DNA of 64,000 nt from Rutidosis leptorrhynchoides (GCF_046630445.1 NC_092336.1:208291001-208355000), one strand, 5' to 3'. Numbered from the stretch's first letter, positions 1 through 11,643 are shown. Translations and numbers: made by a program. The notes: generated by a model not told the origin, from the letters alone.

Positions 1-22
1 TAGATAGGTATTCCACCATGTT
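1..22 (-). pseudogene. Element 2B gag, distal piece at the window edge
   Basis: These 22 bases equal 36342-36363 of element 2A. They continue the 2B gag that is broken at 9551 by element 1, and the rest of the element lies left of the window. Confidence 0.85.
18..22. repeat. Target-site duplication ATGTT of element 1
   Basis: ATGTT precedes the 5' LTR and is repeated at 9551-9555 after the 3' LTR. The uninterrupted sequence is present once at 36359-36363 in element 2A, with matching flanks on both sides, which proves the insertion event. Confidence 0.96.
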
Positions 23-1079
23 TGTAACATCCCACCTTTTTCCGTTTTCTTTTCCGTTATACTAATTTAAACTCCGTTATATGTTTATAACATCTCCCGT
101 TAATACGCGTTTTAAAATATTCCGTTTAGGTATTTTCCGCACCCGACTACAAACTCGAGGGACTAAAATTGACACGGGGCAAACTAGTTGACTAGGTCAC
201 CTAGTCTACCCCAATTACCACCATTCAACCACCTCTCACTCTCTCTCTCTTTCTCTCTAGCAAGAACACACCCAATTTCCAAATTCATTCATTCATCATC
301 TAAATCCGGATTAGGGAGCTAGTAACCAAATAAATTACATATTCTTGATCCTCTCATCATCCTCTTCGATTTGATGCTAACTACTTCGATTTTGGGTAAC
401 ATTTCTAAAACACTAGATTTCTTTAAATTTGTGTTCTTGACTTAAAAGGGTGTTAATTAGTGTCTATGGCTCATTGTGATGTCGTGTATGTAATTTGTAT
501 GCTCGATTTGTTGTTTTTGGTGTAACTAGCTTGAATATGAAAATTGCTTGCTTAATCTTTGATTTTGGATGATTAAAAGTTGTTTAATTGTTAAAGTTCA
601 TGTATTAAATGTGTTACTAGCATCATTAGCTTCAAATTGATGTGTAGGTTGATTAAGAAAACTTCAAAAACATGATTATTGATTTTGAGATGTTTGACTA
701 GGGTTTGATAGTTCTTGACATGAATTTTTGGATGCTTGAATGTCATGGAATGTTAATTGTTAGTGTTTAGTAGTAATGTATGCTTCATTACCTTCAAAAC
801 GGCATATCATATGTGTGAATTGGTTTCCCGAAACTCAAAATGCAATTGATGAACTTGAAACTTAGGAAATGGACTTTTATTGTTCGCTTGATGAGATTTC
901 GGCTATTGTAAATGATGTTATTGTTGGACCATAAGTGCTTAGTTGTATTCCTCGTCAAAATACCTTTCCAACGATATATGATAGGTATTATAAGTGTTTG
1001 CGGGTCAAGAGTTGGGTTGGAAAAGGTTTTGGTTCGTGCATACTTTGAAAAACTAGCCAGAATTCTCTGCCCAGATGAT

Positions 1080-1118
1080 GGCGCGGCGCGCCCCATCCCC
1101 GCGCGGCGCGCGGATTGG
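1080..1118. repeat. CpG-dense GC block in element 1 LTR
   Basis: A block almost wholly G/C inside an AT-rich LTR. The 11-mer GCGCGGCGCGC occurs twice, separated by a short spacer. It is repeated at about 8312-8350 in the 3' LTR. It may be a methylation target or a processing or dimerisation hairpin; its function is unknown. Confidence 0.6.
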
Positions 1119-1145
1119 CCTGGTCAGATTCTGACCTCTTTGTCC

Positions 1146-1161
1146 CATTTCACGTGAAATG
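1146..1161. promoter_or_regulatory. Perfect 16-nt palindrome with G-box core
   Basis: CATTTCACGTGAAATG is a perfect palindrome centred on CACGTG, the G-box bound by plant bZIP and bHLH factors. It is conserved at 8378-8393 in the other LTR. A role in LTR promoter control is inference. Confidence 0.4.
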
Positions 1162-1262
1162 TTTGACTAGCTACCGACCTCCGATTCACATGAAACTTGT
1201 TCTAATATACTTGTATATGAATAATTAGCATAGAAAAATAGTCCAGGACCCGACCCGAACAT

Positions 1263-1314
1263 GTTGACTTTTTCGTTGACTTTGACCCGACCAAGTTTGA
1301 CTTTTTGTCAAACT
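1263..1314 (+). promoter_or_regulatory. W-box cluster in element 1 LTR
   Basis: TTGACT/TTGACC, the WRKY-binding W-box, occurs four times here, followed by one reverse copy. The block recurs at 8495-8546. Known stress-responsive plant LTRs use such sites; activity here is inference. Confidence 0.4.
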
Positions 1315-2320
1315 TAACCAATTAATTATGCAATCTTTCTAACATGATTCTATACTTGTATCTTGCATGAAACTTGACTAATTGATTCACATGCTATATT
1401 AATCGAGTCGTAACGAGCCATAGGACTAATTGAACATCTTTGACCGTTTGTGTTTACCGTTATTGATACAACCTATATGATTAGGTCAAGACTAGCTTTG
1501 TCTTTGCACGCGTCTACTTGTTGAAGTACTTTATTAACTCTTGCACTCAAGGTGAGATCATAGTCCCACTTTTACTCTTTTTGAACTTATATTTGGGATG
1601 AGAAAACATAAACGATTCTTTTGAACTAAGTGAACACAAGAACGGGAAAACAAACATTCTACATACGAGTTTAGAACAAAAATCCTCAATTCGATTATCA
1701 TTAGTTACACTTGCCGGGTGTAAGCGAGAACTTATGTTATATGGCCATATGGGTTGACAACCCTCATCTTTGACGGTTCGCTACCGTCTACGGATGAAAT
1801 ATATTTTCGAGAATCAGTGTTTGTTCTAGCACTATGGATGGGGTATACAATGGATGGAATGTTAAGCTTTGATAATTGGGTGCTCGTGAAACAAACTTTT
1901 GGAATGTATTACTATTATTTCTTTGATGCAAATCTTGTGGTTCACTTGTACTTACTTACTTAAACCTATGATTTCACCAACGTTTTCGTTGACAGATTTC
2001 TATGTTTTTCTCAGGTCCTTGAACGATACATGATACATGCTTCCGCTCATTATTTTGATACTTGCATTGGATGTCGAGTATATATGCATACATGGAGCGT
2101 CTTTTGGATACTTTTAAATTGTGTCGCATAAGTTTCATTTGTACTTAAAACTTTGTATCGTAACTTGTGGTGGAACTATTCTTGTAAACTTGAACAACCT
2201 TTACATTTGAAATGAATGCGACATATCTTTTGGTCAAACGTTGTTTTAAAGACTTATGACCACGTAACGGGACCTAAGTAGACGGCGCCGTCAATGATGA
2301 TTTGGTCGGGTCGCTACAGA

Positions 2321-2332
2321 TGGTATCAGAGC
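2321..2332 (+). other. Primer binding site, initiator tRNA-Met
   Basis: TGGTATCAGAGC, the classical complement of the plant tRNA-iMet 3' end, lies two bases after the 5' LTR. It is the start of minus-strand DNA synthesis. Confidence 0.95.
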
Positions 2333-2741
2333 GTTGGTTGTAGGGATTTAGAGTTCATTAGTGTCAACCCCGAGTCATAGGGTACATTGGTGAGTCTAGA
2401 CTACAACCGGCATATAGACTTGAAGTAGGAATTACTTGACTACTTGTGCATTTATACTCGAACGCTTCTACTCATATCTACTCTTAGTTCATCTTAATCT
2501 CACGTTGTTTAATTTGATTGACGCGCCACCTTGACTATATGAAATGATGTCGAATGCACATATGAATCAGGGTAATATAATTTCCGGGATTATATTACGG
2601 TGACTCATATGAACGTTCCGACATTATGACATAAAGAATTTAAGGCGAGTCGAGGAAAAACTTCTCTTTACCTTTATTCTATATCACGGTTAGTATTATT
2701 GAGAATACTAATCAATGGTATTCTTGTGTCTTGAAGGAACA

Positions 2742-3857
2742 ATGGCTCCTCGTCGTGTACGCCGCAATGAAACTCCCGAACAAGCTCTCGAACGGATGAT
2801 AGCCACCGCCGTAGATGCGGCCATAGCCGGTCACTCATCCAACAACAATAATAATAACAACCACAACAACAACAACAACAACAACCAAGGAGCCGATAAC
2901 TCTAGCGAAGGGTGCTCCTACAAAGCTTTCATGGGGTGCAAACCCCACACTTATGATGGAACCGGGGGACCGGTTGTGCTTACTCGTTGGTTTGAACAAA
3001 CCGAGGCCGTCTTTAGCATAAGCGGTTGCCGGGATCAAGACAAGGTCAAATACTCCACTCACACTTTCTCCGGAATTGCTTTAACATGGTGGAACACCTA
3101 TGTTCAATCGGTGGGTACCGATGAAGCTCATGCCCTCTCTTGGGCCGATCTAAAGGAAAAGATGATTGTTGAATATTTTCCGCGCGAAGAAACCCGAAAG
3201 CTTGAGGAAGAACTAAGAGCTTTGAAAGCGGTCGGAAACGATCTTAAAGCTTATAATCAACGCTTCGCCGAACTATCCTTGATGTGTCCTAATCTTGTTA
3301 ACCCCGAATCTCAAAAGATTGAGCTCTACATGCTCGGTCTTCCAAAAAGCATCAAACAAGGGGTGATGTCATCCAAACCCACTACTCATCAAGCCGCTAT
3401 GAACATGGCTCGCCAACTAATTGAAACGGTTGACGAAATCATAGTGCCGGCTCCTAAGACCGAGGACAAGTCGGGTGGCAACAAAAGGAAATGGGAAGCC
3501 ACTCCATCAACCAACTACAACAACAACACCTTCACCAAAAAGCCCTTCAACAACGACGGCAAGAGGGGTTATGCCGGGAACCTACCTCTTTGCAACAAAT
3601 GCAACAAACATCACTTTGGTGAATGTGGCAAGTTAATTTGCCACCGGTGCCAAGGAGTTGGTCATAAGGCCAACGATTGTAAAAGTGCCACTCCCGTTGC
3701 TCGAAAGTGGCCCAATGCACCAAAGACGGGCACTTGTTACGAATGTGGTCAAACGGGTCATTATAGAAATGCATGCCCAAAGAAGAAAGCCAACCCCAAC
3801 AACCGAGGCCGAGCCTTAACATCAACACCGAGGAAGCCCGAGATGACAATGAACTAG
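2742..3857 (+). CDS. gag: Element 1 Gag nucleocapsid polyprotein
   Basis: Retrotransposon Gag of 371 aa from the ATG at 2742 (MAPRRVRR...); an in-frame ATG at 2715 would add nine residues. The chosen start resembles the MAP/MPP starts of the other elements here. An Asn-rich low-complexity stretch lies near residues 34-50, then the retrotransposon gag domain (ALTWW motif) over roughly residues 85-220. A basic, Asn-rich linker and two CX2CX4HX4C zinc knuckles follow (about 300-313 and 332-345). Gag packages the RNA in cytoplasmic particles. The stop is odd: the reading frame overlaps pol by 85 nt instead of continuing into it, although the related gag-pol of element 2A is one ORF. Comparison points to a missing base in the T run near 3815-3817. 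Confidence 0.92.
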   Translation: MAPRRVRRNETPEQALERMIATAVDAAIAGHSSNNNNNNNHNNNNNNNQGADNSSEGCSYKAFMGCKPHTYDGTGGPVVLTRWFEQTEAVFSISGCRDQDKVKYSTHTFSGIALTWWNTYVQSVGTDEAHALSWADLKEKMIVEYFPREETRKLEEELRALKAVGNDLKAYNQRFAELSLMCPNLVNPESQKIELYMLGLPKSIKQGVMSSKPTTHQAAMNMARQLIETVDEIIVPAPKTEDKSGGNKRKWEATPSTNYNNNTFTKKPFNNDGKRGYAGNLPLCNKCNKHHFGECGKLICHRCQGVGHKANDCKSATPVARKWPNAPKTGTCYECGQTGHYRNACPKKKANPNNRGRALTSTPRKPEMTMN

Positions 3858-6800
3858 TCACGGGTACGTTTCTTCTCAACAACTCTTATGTTACTTGCTT
3901 ATTCGATTCGGGTGCCGATAAATGTTTTGTGTCCAAGACTTTAGCTCCTACCCTTTGCACTCCACCACACCCTTTAGATACTACTTATTCCATCGAAGTG
4001 GCCGACGGAAAACTCTTAAGTGCCGACACATATTACCGGGGGTGTACTTTGAACATTTTGGGTAAGGAATTTGAAATTGACTTGATACCCATGGAACTAG
4101 GAAGCTTTGATGTAATAATCGGTATGAATTGGTTAGTCAAAACGAAATCTCACATTCTTTGTGATCTTAACGCAATCCGAATTCCTATCGAGAATGGTGA
4201 ACCTTTGATCGTCTATGGCGATAAGAGTTGCACCGGACTCAACCTCGTTTCGTGTATTAAAGTTAGAAAACTACTCCGTAAGGGTTGTTTTGCGATCCTT
4301 GCTCACGTTAAGAAAGTCGAGTCCGATGAGAAGCACATCGATGATGTACCAATTGTTAGTGACTATTCCGATGTATTTCCCGACGAATTGCCGGGTCTTC
4401 CGCCTCATCGACCGGTTGAATTCCAAATCGATCTTATTCCGGGAGCCGCACCCGTAGCGCGTGCACCATATAGACTCGCTCCATCTGAAATGCAAGAATT
4501 GCAAAGTCAAATCCGAGAACTACTTGATCGTGGTTTTATCCAACCTAGCCATTCACCTTGGGGCGCTCCGATTTTGTTTGTTAAAAAGAAAGACGAATCC
4601 CTACGAATGTGCATTGATTATCGTGAACTAAATAAATTGACAGTTAAGAACCGATATCCTCTTCCTCGCATCGATGACCTCTTTGATCAACTACAAGGGT
4701 CTTGTGTATATTCGAAAATCGATCTCCGCTCGGGTTATCATCAATTGAGGGTTAAGGGGGAAGATGTCTCCAAAACCGCTTTCCGAACTCGTTATGGTAG
4801 TTATGAATTCCTTGTCATGCCATTTGGTCTCACTAACGCACCGGCGGTGTTCATGGACCTTATGAACCGCGTGTGCAAACCGTATCTCGATAAATTCGTT
4901 ATTGTGTTCATCGATGACATATTGATCTATTCTAAAAATGAAGAAGAGCACGAACAACATCTCCGACTTGTGCTTGAACTTTTAAGACAAGAACAACTCT
5001 ATGCCAAATTCTCCAAGTGTGAATTTTGGTTAAAGGAAGTTCAATTTCTTGGTCATGTTGTAAGTGACCAAGGTATTAAAGTCGATCCAACGAAAATCGA
5101 AGCCATTAGCAAATGGGAGACTCCTACTACTCCTACTCACATTCGTCAATTTTTGGGTCTCGCCGGGTACTATCGTAGATTCATCGAAAACTTCTCTTTG
5201 GTTGCACGCCCTCTAACCGCATTGACTCACAAGGGAAAGAAATTCATCTGGGCGACCGAACATGAATCCGCATTCCAAATCTTGAAAACGAAGCTAACCA
5301 CCGCTCCTATCTTGTCACTTCCCGAAGGCAATGATGACTTTGTTGTATATTGTGATGCCTCGAAACATGGTTTTGGGTGTGTATTGATGCAACGAACGAA
5401 AGTCATTGCTTATGCTTCTCGACAACTCAAAATTCATGAACGAAACTATACGACACATGATCTCGAACTCGGAGCCGTTGTCTTTGCACTTAAAATGTGG
5501 AGACACTATCTTTACGGGACCAAGAGTACTATCTTTACCGACCACAAAAGCCTCCAACACATTTTCGATCAAAAGCAACTAAACATGAGACAACGAAGGT
5601 GGATTGAAACCTTAAACGATTACGATTGCGAGCTTCGTTACCATCCCGGGAAGGCAAATGTAGTAGCCGATGCCTTAAGTCGAAAAGAAAGAGCGGTGCC
5701 TCTTCGTGTCCGAGCCTTAAACATCACCATCCACACAAACCTTAATAGCCAAATCCGGGTAGCCCAAGATGAGGCTCTCAAGGATGAAAACCTTTCACAC
5801 GAGCTCTTGAACATTCTCGTCTCTCGATTCGAAATTAGGGAGACCGGACTCCGATATTACGCCGGAAGGATTTGGGTGCCTAGTTATGGGGACCTACGAA
5901 GCCTTATTTTAGATGAAGCCTATAAGTCACGATACTCGATTCACCCCGGTGCCAATAAGATGTACCACGACCTTAAACAACTATATTGGTGGCCGAACAT
6001 CAAAAGGGACGTAGCTACTTATGTTTCCAAGTGTTTGACATGTTCCAAAGTCAAAGCCGAACACCAAAGACCGTCCGGACTACTTCAACAACCCGAAATC
6101 CCGCAATGGAAGTGGGAAAGGATAACGATGGATTTTATCACCAAGCTACCAAAAACGACGGGCGGTTATGATACCATTTGGGTTATTGTTGACCGTCTCA
6201 CCAAATCCGCACACTTCCTTGCCATGAAAGAAACGGACAAAATGGAGAAACTTGCACAACTTTACATTAAGGAGATCGTAGCCCGACACGGTGTACCTTT
6301 ATCGATTATCTCCGACCGAGATGGCCGTTTCGTTTCTAGATTTTGGCGTACATTGCAAGAAGCGTTGGGAACGCGTTTAGACATGAGCACCGCATATCAT
6401 CCTCAAACCGATGGACAAAGCGAACGTACAATTCAAACCTTAGAGGACATGTTACGATCTTGCGTGGTTGATTTCGGAAAAGCTTGGGACAAGCACTTAC
6501 CTCTCGCCGAGTTCTCTTACAACAATAGTTATCACGCGAGTATTAAAGCCGCACCTTTTGAGGTGCTATATGGCCGCAAATGTCGTTCACCTCTTTGTTG
6601 GGCCGAGGTAGGCGACGTGCAAATCACCGGACCCGAACTCATTCACGAAACCACCGAGAAAATCGTTCAAATCCGAGATAGGCTTAGGACGGCCCGAAGT
6701 CGTCAAAAGAGCTATACCGACAAACGACGCAACGATCTTGAATTTCAAGTCGGTGACCGAGTAATGTTAAAAGTCGCACCTTGGAAGGGTGTAATCCGTT

Positions 6801-7219
6801 TTGGGAAACGCGGGAAGCTAAATCCGCGGTATATTGGTCCTTTCGAAATCTTGGAGCGTATTGGAACCGTTGCTTATCGTTTAGATCTTCCGCCTCAATT
6901 GAACTCCGTTCATCCTACCTTCCATGTATCTAACTTGAAAAAGTGTCTTGCCGAACCCGATATCGTCATCCCTCTCGAAGAACTTACTATGGATGACAAA
7001 CTTCATTTTGTGGAGGAACCGGTTGAAATTGTGGACACCTCCGTCAAGACATTGAAACAAAGCCGAATCCCGATTTTCAAGGTTCGTTGGGATGCCAAAA
7101 GAGGACCCGAGTTTACTTGGGAAAGACAAGATCAAATGCAAAGGAAGTATCCTCATCTATTTGTGAATTCAGAAACGCAAGATCTCGAGGAAGAAACAAC
7201 GACTACTACGCCTACTTAA
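3773..7219 (+). CDS. pol: Element 1 Pol polyprotein (PR-RT-RH-IN, chromodomain-like end)
   Basis: An uninterrupted pol reading frame of up to 1148 codons. The first ATG, at 3773, is only the first in frame; translation probably came from gag. Visible parts are aspartic protease DSGA (residues 45-48), RT with FIDD (379-382), RNase H with YCDAS (Asp528), an integrase HHCC finger (His724 with CLTC near 757-760), and an integrase catalytic triad Asp787, Asp848, Glu884 with the D-35-E spacing. The C-terminal GPF/RYIGPF region is followed by a chromodomain-like segment (about 1075-1130) of the kind thought to direct integration to heterochromatin. All catalytic residues I checked are present. The frame is -1 relative to gag, which either disables the element or needs recoding. 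Confidence 0.95.
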   Translation: MPKEESQPQQPRPSLNINTEEARDDNELVTGTFLLNNSYVTCLFDSGADKCFVSKTLAPTLCTPPHPLDTTYSIEVADGKLLSADTYYRGCTLNILGKEFEIDLIPMELGSFDVIIGMNWLVKTKSHILCDLNAIRIPIENGEPLIVYGDKSCTGLNLVSCIKVRKLLRKGCFAILAHVKKVESDEKHIDDVPIVSDYSDVFPDELPGLPPHRPVEFQIDLIPGAAPVARAPYRLAPSEMQELQSQIRELLDRGFIQPSHSPWGAPILFVKKKDESLRMCIDYRELNKLTVKNRYPLPRIDDLFDQLQGSCVYSKIDLRSGYHQLRVKGEDVSKTAFRTRYGSYEFLVMPFGLTNAPAVFMDLMNRVCKPYLDKFVIVFIDDILIYSKNEEEHEQHLRLVLELLRQEQLYAKFSKCEFWLKEVQFLGHVVSDQGIKVDPTKIEAISKWETPTTPTHIRQFLGLAGYYRRFIENFSLVARPLTALTHKGKKFIWATEHESAFQILKTKLTTAPILSLPEGNDDFVVYCDASKHGFGCVLMQRTKVIAYASRQLKIHERNYTTHDLELGAVVFALKMWRHYLYGTKSTIFTDHKSLQHIFDQKQLNMRQRRWIETLNDYDCELRYHPGKANVVADALSRKERAVPLRVRALNITIHTNLNSQIRVAQDEALKDENLSHELLNILVSRFEIRETGLRYYAGRIWVPSYGDLRSLILDEAYKSRYSIHPGANKMYHDLKQLYWWPNIKRDVATYVSKCLTCSKVKAEHQRPSGLLQQPEIPQWKWERITMDFITKLPKTTGGYDTIWVIVDRLTKSAHFLAMKETDKMEKLAQLYIKEIVARHGVPLSIISDRDGRFVSRFWRTLQEALGTRLDMSTAYHPQTDGQSERTIQTLEDMLRSCVVDFGKAWDKHLPLAEFSYNNSYHASIKAAPFEVLYGRKCRSPLCWAEVGDVQITGPELIHETTEKIVQIRDRLRTARSRQKSYTDKRRNDLEFQVGDRVMLKVAPWKGVIRFGKRGKLNPRYIGPFEILERIGTVAYRLDLPPQLNSVHPTFHVSNLKKCLAEPDIVIPLEELTMDDKLHFVEEPVEIVDTSVKTLKQSRIPIFKVRWDAKRGPEFTWERQDQMQRKYPHLFVNSETQDLEEETTTTTPT

Positions 7220-7254
7220 ATTTCGGGACGAAATTTCTTTTAAGGAGTAGGTAA
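7218..7254 (+). promoter_or_regulatory. Element 1 pre-3' LTR hairpin and purine tract
   Basis: The inverted repeat AAATTTCGGGACGAAATTT (7218-7236) is followed by TTTTAAGGAGTAGG, the likely polypurine tract priming plus-strand synthesis at the 3' LTR. The same inverted repeat lies before the 3' LTR of element 2A (32063-32083). Confidence 0.7.
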
Positions 7255-9550
7255 TGTAACATCCCACCTTTTTCCGTTTTCTTTTCCGTTATACTAATTT
7301 AAACTCCGTTATATGTTTATAACATATCCCGTTAATACGCGTTTTAAAATATTCCGTTTAGGTATTTTCCGCACCCGACTACAAACTCGAGGGACTAAAA
7401 TTGACACGGGGCAAACTAGTTGACTAGGTCACCTAGTCTACCCCAATTACCACCATTCAACCACCTCTCACTCTCTCTCTCTTTCTCTCTAGCAAGAACA
7501 CACCCAATTTCCAAATTCATTCATTCATCATCTAAATCCGGATTAGGGAGCTAGCAACCAAATAAATTACATATTCTTGATCCTCTCATCATCCTCTTCG
7601 ATTTGATGCTAACTACTTCGATTTTGGGTAACATTTCTAAAACACTAGATTTCTTTAAATTTGTGTTCTTGACTTAAAAGGGTGTTAATTAGTGTCTATG
7701 GCTCATTGTGATGTCGTGTATGTAATTTGTATGCTCGATTTGTTGTTTTTGGTGTAACTAGCTTGAATATGAAAATTGCATGCTTAATCTTTGATTTTGG
7801 ATGATTAAAAGTTGTTTAATTGTTAAAGTTCGTGTATTAAATGTGTTACTAGCATCATTAGCTTCAAATTGATGTGTAGGTTGATTAAGAAAACTTCAAA
7901 AACATGATTATTGATTTTGAGATGTTTGACTAGGGTTTGATAGTTCTTGACATGAATTTTTGGATGCTTGAATGTCATGGAATGTTAATTGTTAGTGTTT
8001 AGTAGTAATGTATGCTTCATTACCTTCAAAACGGCATATCATATGTGTGAATTGGTTTCCCGAAACTCAAAATGCAATTGATGAACTTGAAACTTAGGAA
8101 ATGGACTTTTATTGTTCGCTTGATGAGATTTCGGCTATTGTAAATGATGTTATTGTTTGACCATAAGTGCTTAGTTGTATTCCTCGTCAAAATACCTTTC
8201 CAACGATATATGATAGGTATTATAAGTGTTTGCGGGTCAAGAGTTGGGTTGGAAAAGGTTTTGGTTCGTGCATACTTTGAAAAACTAGCCAGAATTCTCT
8301 GCCCAGATGATGGCGCGGCGCGCCCCATCCCCGCGCGGCGCGCGGATTGGCCTGGTCAGATTCTGACCTCTTTGTCCCATTTCACGTGAAATGTTTGACT
8401 AGCTACCGACCTCCGATTCACATGAAACTTGTTCTAATATACTTGTATATGAATAATTAGCATAGAAAAATAGTCCGGGACCCGACCCGAACATGTTGAC
8501 TTTTTCGTTGACTTTGACCCGACCAAGTTTGACTTTTTGTCAAACTTAACCAATTAATTATGCAATCTTTCTAACATGATTCTATACTTGTATCTTGCAT
8601 GAAACTTGACTAATTGATTCACATGCTATATTAATCGAGTCGTAACGAGCCATAGGACTAATTGAACATCTTTGACCGTTTGTGTTTACCGTTATTGATA
8701 CAACCTATATGATTAGGTCAAGACTAGCTTTGTCTTTGCACGCGTCTACTTGTTGAAGTACTTTATTAACTCTTGCACTCAAGGTGAGATCATAGTCCCA
8801 CTTTTACTCTTTTTGAACTTATATTTGGGATGAGAAAACATAAACGATTCTTTTGAACTAAGTGAACACAAGAACGGGAAAACAAACATTCTACATACGA
8901 GTTTAGAACAAAAATCCTCAATTCGATTATCATTAGTTACACTTGCCGGGTGTAAGCGAGAACTTATGTTATATGGCCATATGGGTTGACAACCCTCATC
9001 TTTGACGGTTCGCTACCGTCTACGGATGAAATATATTTTCGAGAATCAGTGTTTGTTCTAGCACTATGGATGGGGTATACAATGGATGGAATGTTAAGCT
9101 TTGATAATTGGGTGCTCGTGAAACAAACTTTTGGAATGTATTACTATTATTTCTTTGATGCAAATCTTGTGGTTCACTTGTACTTACTTACTTAAACCTA
9201 TGATTTCACCAACGTTTTCGTTGACAGATTTCTATGTTTTTCTCAGGTCCTTGAACGATACATGATACATGCTTCCGCTCATTATTTTGATACTTGCATT
9301 GGATGTCGAGTATATATGCATACATGGAGCATCTTTTGGATACTTTTAAATTGTGTCGCATAAGTTTCATTTGTACTTAAAACTTTGTATCGTAACTTGT
9401 GGTGGAACTATTCTTGTAAACTTGAACAACCTTTACATTTGAAATGAATGCGACATATCTTTTGGTCAAACGTTGTTTTAAAGACTTATGACCACGTAAC
9501 GGGACCTAAGTAGACGGCGCCGTCAATGATGATTTGGTCGGGTCGTTACA
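7255..9550 (+). repeat. Element 1 3' LTR
   Basis: 2296-bp direct copy of 23-2318. It ends in TTACA (the 5' LTR ends in CTACA) and is followed immediately by the second ATGTT duplication at 9551-9555. Confidence 0.97.
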
Positions 9551-9866
9551 ATGTTAACGCAGAACCTGTGAAGGTATGCGTAGCGTACTTCACTTTGTCC
9601 TCTTCAGTACACTTACTTATGGCAAACACCGATTCAACCTTCTCGGTCCACCGTTTCAATCCGATCGGTCCTTCGGTTCCATCAAATTCCAAAGGTTTGC
9701 AGGCAGTGAATTCTTTGTAGGTGCATCCTACACGATTTCCTGTACTGCTAGATCCAAGGTTATTGTTGGTATGTAGCGCAGCCTGTACTGCGGCTATGTT
9801 TAAAGCTAGAAAAGTACGGAATTCCTCTTCATTCATATTCACGGTGTGTCGAGTAGTCGGTGCCAT
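9551..9866 (-). pseudogene. gag: Element 2B gag, N-terminal part (interrupted)
   Basis: The start ATG at 9866 (MAPTTRHTV...) begins a Gag that matches element 2A from 36674. The frame is intact until element 1 entered at 9551; after the junction the reading frame runs into LTR sequence. It holds the N-terminal region and the start of the gag domain up to the TGSALT... stretch. An in-frame ATG twelve codons upstream (9902) is less likely to be the start. Confidence 0.9.
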
Positions 9867-9997
9867 TTCCTTCAAAATAGTTAAATGGAACAAGTTAATC
9901 ATACAGAATATTAAGAGTAGTTAATAGTATTTTGTAGCATAATATGAACTCATTTATAAAAGCTTTTTCTTCATATTAGCGTTTTATAAGTTTAAAT

Positions 9998-10019
9998 TCG
10001 GGTAGTACCTACCCGTTAA
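9998..10019 (-). promoter_or_regulatory. Internal PPT-like hairpin between F-box ORF and gag (2B)
   Basis: Contains GTACCTACCCGTTAA (10005-10019), identical to the 15 nt abutting the 3' LTR of element 2A (32047-32061). It is also the arm of an inverted repeat CGGGTA-GTACC-TACCCG. It could prime plus-strand synthesis internally, like a central PPT, or mark a recombination seam; both are inference. Confidence 0.5.
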
Positions 10020-10207
10020 GTTCATACTTAGTAGCTAATATACAATTCAACTACTACAATTCTATATGAAAAACTGATTATAATAATATTTCGCGTTCAA
10101 ACTTTTACACAATATTTTACAAACTTACAATACAGCTTATTTTACATATAGCATGAAATATAGCACACAATAAATTTGATACAAGATGGTTGTGAAGATA
10201 ATTCTAG

Positions 10208-10891
10208 CTAGTACACAAGTCGTTCAGCAAAGGCAATAAAGATACGTAATTCATACGTCCAGAAACAAGTCATGCATTCTGGTTTTACTAGGATTACTTC
10301 CCATCCTTGGCCTTGTGGAACATAACCGTTATGGCCGTTGATAAGATAGCGTGTTGTAACGTCGTCAAAGGGACGAGGGTTACGTAATGTCCAGCAGTCC
10401 CGTAACAATCTAAAAACCTCATTTCTTACCCCAATTACCGACTCCGTCACTTGTGGGAACGTTTTGTTTAATAGTTGTAGCCCGATGTTCTTGTTCTCAC
10501 TTTGGTGAGAAGCGAACATTACTAATCCGTAAGCATAACATGCTTCTTTATGTTGCATGTTAGCCGCTTTTTCTAAATCACGAAGTCCAATATTCGGATA
10601 TATTGAGTCAAAATAATTTCTTAACCCATTGCGTAAAATAGCATTTGGGTTCCCCGCAATATATGCGTCAAAGTAAACACATCGTAACTTATGGATTTCC
10701 CAATGTGATATCCCCCATCTTCCGAACCAAAGCCTTTTATAAACCAAGGCATTCTTGGAACGTTCTTCGAATGTCTTACAAACTGATCTCGCCTTAAATA
10801 GTTGTGCCGAAGAATTCTGACCGACTCTAGACAAGATTTCATCAATCATGTCTCCGGGTAGGTCTCTTAAAATATTGGGTTGTCTATCCAT
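10208..10891 (-). CDS. F-box-like protein captured in element 2B
   Basis: An intact 227-aa ORF in sense with the element, between the acidic ORF and gag. Residues about 9-54 form an F-box-like motif (LPGDMIDEILSRV..., VCKTFEE, VYKRL). Residues about 70-140 resemble the Sel1-like helical region of plant F-box proteins of the At1g67623/At2g35280 type (YIAGNPNAI, LEKAANMQHKEACYAYG). Family knowledge: F-box proteins bring substrates to SCF ubiquitin ligases via SKP1. Inference: a host gene transduplicated into the retrotransposon. It differs from the 2A copy by five replacements; the 2A copy also has a premature stop. The ORF has no introns, as expected after passage through RNA. Expression in the presence of gag downstream would need splicing, reinitiation or a separate transcript. 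Confidence 0.75.
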   Translation of the reverse strand: MDRQPNILRDLPGDMIDEILSRVGQNSSAQLFKARSVCKTFEERSKNALVYKRLWFGRWGISHWEIHKLRCVYFDAYIAGNPNAILRNGLRNYFDSIYPNIGLRDLEKAANMQHKEACYAYGLVMFASHQSENKNIGLQLLNKTFPQVTESVIGVRNEVFRLLRDCWTLRNPRPFDDVTTRYLINGHNGYVPQGQGWEVILVKPECMTCFWTYELRIFIAFAERLVY

Positions 10892-11028
10892 TTTGTGTTT
10901 TTATACTGTAAAATAGACAAGAGTTAGATTCATAAAAAAAATACTTATTAATACAAGCAATTTTTACATATATCATAAAGCATAAGCACACTATATTACA
11001 TATATTACACCACACGAATACAACTATC

Positions 11029-11643
11029 TTATTCCGACTCGCTTGTTTCTTCTTCTTCGGTTTTGGTTCGTTTTGCCAAGTTTCTAGGGATATATGATGT
11101 TCCCCTAATACGAGCCGTAATTTTCCACATTGGTTTAGAAAAACCTGGTGGTTTAGAGGTTCCCGGGTCATTGTTACAACTTAAGGACTTCGGGGGTTGA
11201 CGATACATATAAAGTTCATCGGGGTTGGAATTAGATTTCTCTATTTTTATGCCCTTTCCCTTATTATCTTCTTTTGCCTTTTTAAATTCAGTTGGGGTAA
11301 TTTCTATAACATCATCGGAATTCTCGTCGGAATCCGATTCATCGGAGAATTGGTAATCCTCCCAATATTTTGCTTCCTTGGCGGAAACACCATTGACCAT
11401 AATTAACCTTGGTCGGTTGGTTGAGGATTTTCTTTTACTTAACCGTTTTATTATTTCCCCCACCGGTTCTATTTCTTCATTTGGTTCCGATTCTTCTTCC
11501 GGTTCCGATTCTTCTTCCGGTTCCGACTCTTCTTCCGGTTCCTCTTCGGGAACTTGTGAATCAGTCCACGAATCATTCCAATTTACATTTGACTCTTCAT
11601 TATTATTAGGTGAGTCAATGGGACTTGTTCTAGAGGTAGACAT
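11029..11643 (-). CDS. Acidic Glu/Ser-rich ORF upstream of gag in element 2B
   Basis: First ORF after the primer site, 204 aa, with ATG at 11643. Residues about 30-60 are a repeated EEESEPEE run. A second acidic stretch (SDESDSDENSDD) lies near residues 100-112, and the tail is basic then acidic (KRTKTEEEETSESE). No membrane segment or signal peptide. I recognise no family; an intrinsically disordered nuclear or chromatin-binding protein is one guess only. The 2A copy (37837-38451) has the same length with a few replacements, so the frame has survived in both copies. About 137 nt separate it from the F-box ORF. Confidence 0.6.
   Translation of the reverse strand: MSTSRTSPIDSPNNNEESNVNWNDSWTDSQVPEEEPEEESEPEEESEPEEESEPNEEIEPVGEIIKRLSKRKSSTNRPRLIMVNGVSAKEAKYWEDYQFSDESDSDENSDDVIEITPTEFKKAKEDNKGKGIKIEKSNSNPDELYMYRQPPKSLSCNNDPGTSKPPGFSKPMWKITARIRGTSYIPRNLAKRTKTEEEETSESE

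Larger units (their letters stand above)
23..2318 (+). repeat. Element 1 5' LTR
   Basis: Direct repeat of 7255-9550 with the same length and TG...CA ends. About eight substitutions were seen by eye (for example near positions 76, 318, 547, 600, 926, 1242, 2096 and 2314). Small ORFs of 69-100 codons occur in both LTRs but are not credible genes. The LTR holds a W-box cluster, a GC-rich block and a G-box palindrome, listed separately. Confidence 0.97.
23..9550 (+). mobile_element. Element 1: complete Ty3/gypsy LTR retrotransposon
   Basis: A full-length element of 9528 bp with two 2296-bp LTRs starting TGTAAC and ending TACA. A tRNA-iMet primer site follows the 5' LTR, then gag, then pol, then a purine-rich tract at the 3' LTR. 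It is flanked by the 5-bp duplication ATGTT at 18-22 and 9551-9555. The order protease, RT, RNase H, integrase defines Ty3/gypsy, and the long LTRs plus a chromodomain-like pol C-terminus suggest a chromovirus of the Tekay/Del type (inference). I counted eight LTR differences by eye, so it is young. It sits inside the gag of element 2B in the opposite orientation. Confidence 0.97.

Noticed and set aside
794-1157. ORFs of 100 and 81 codons inside the element 1 LTR, repeated at 8026-8389
   Set aside because: They recur only because the LTRs are copies; they overlap each other on opposite strands and have no recognisable protein features.
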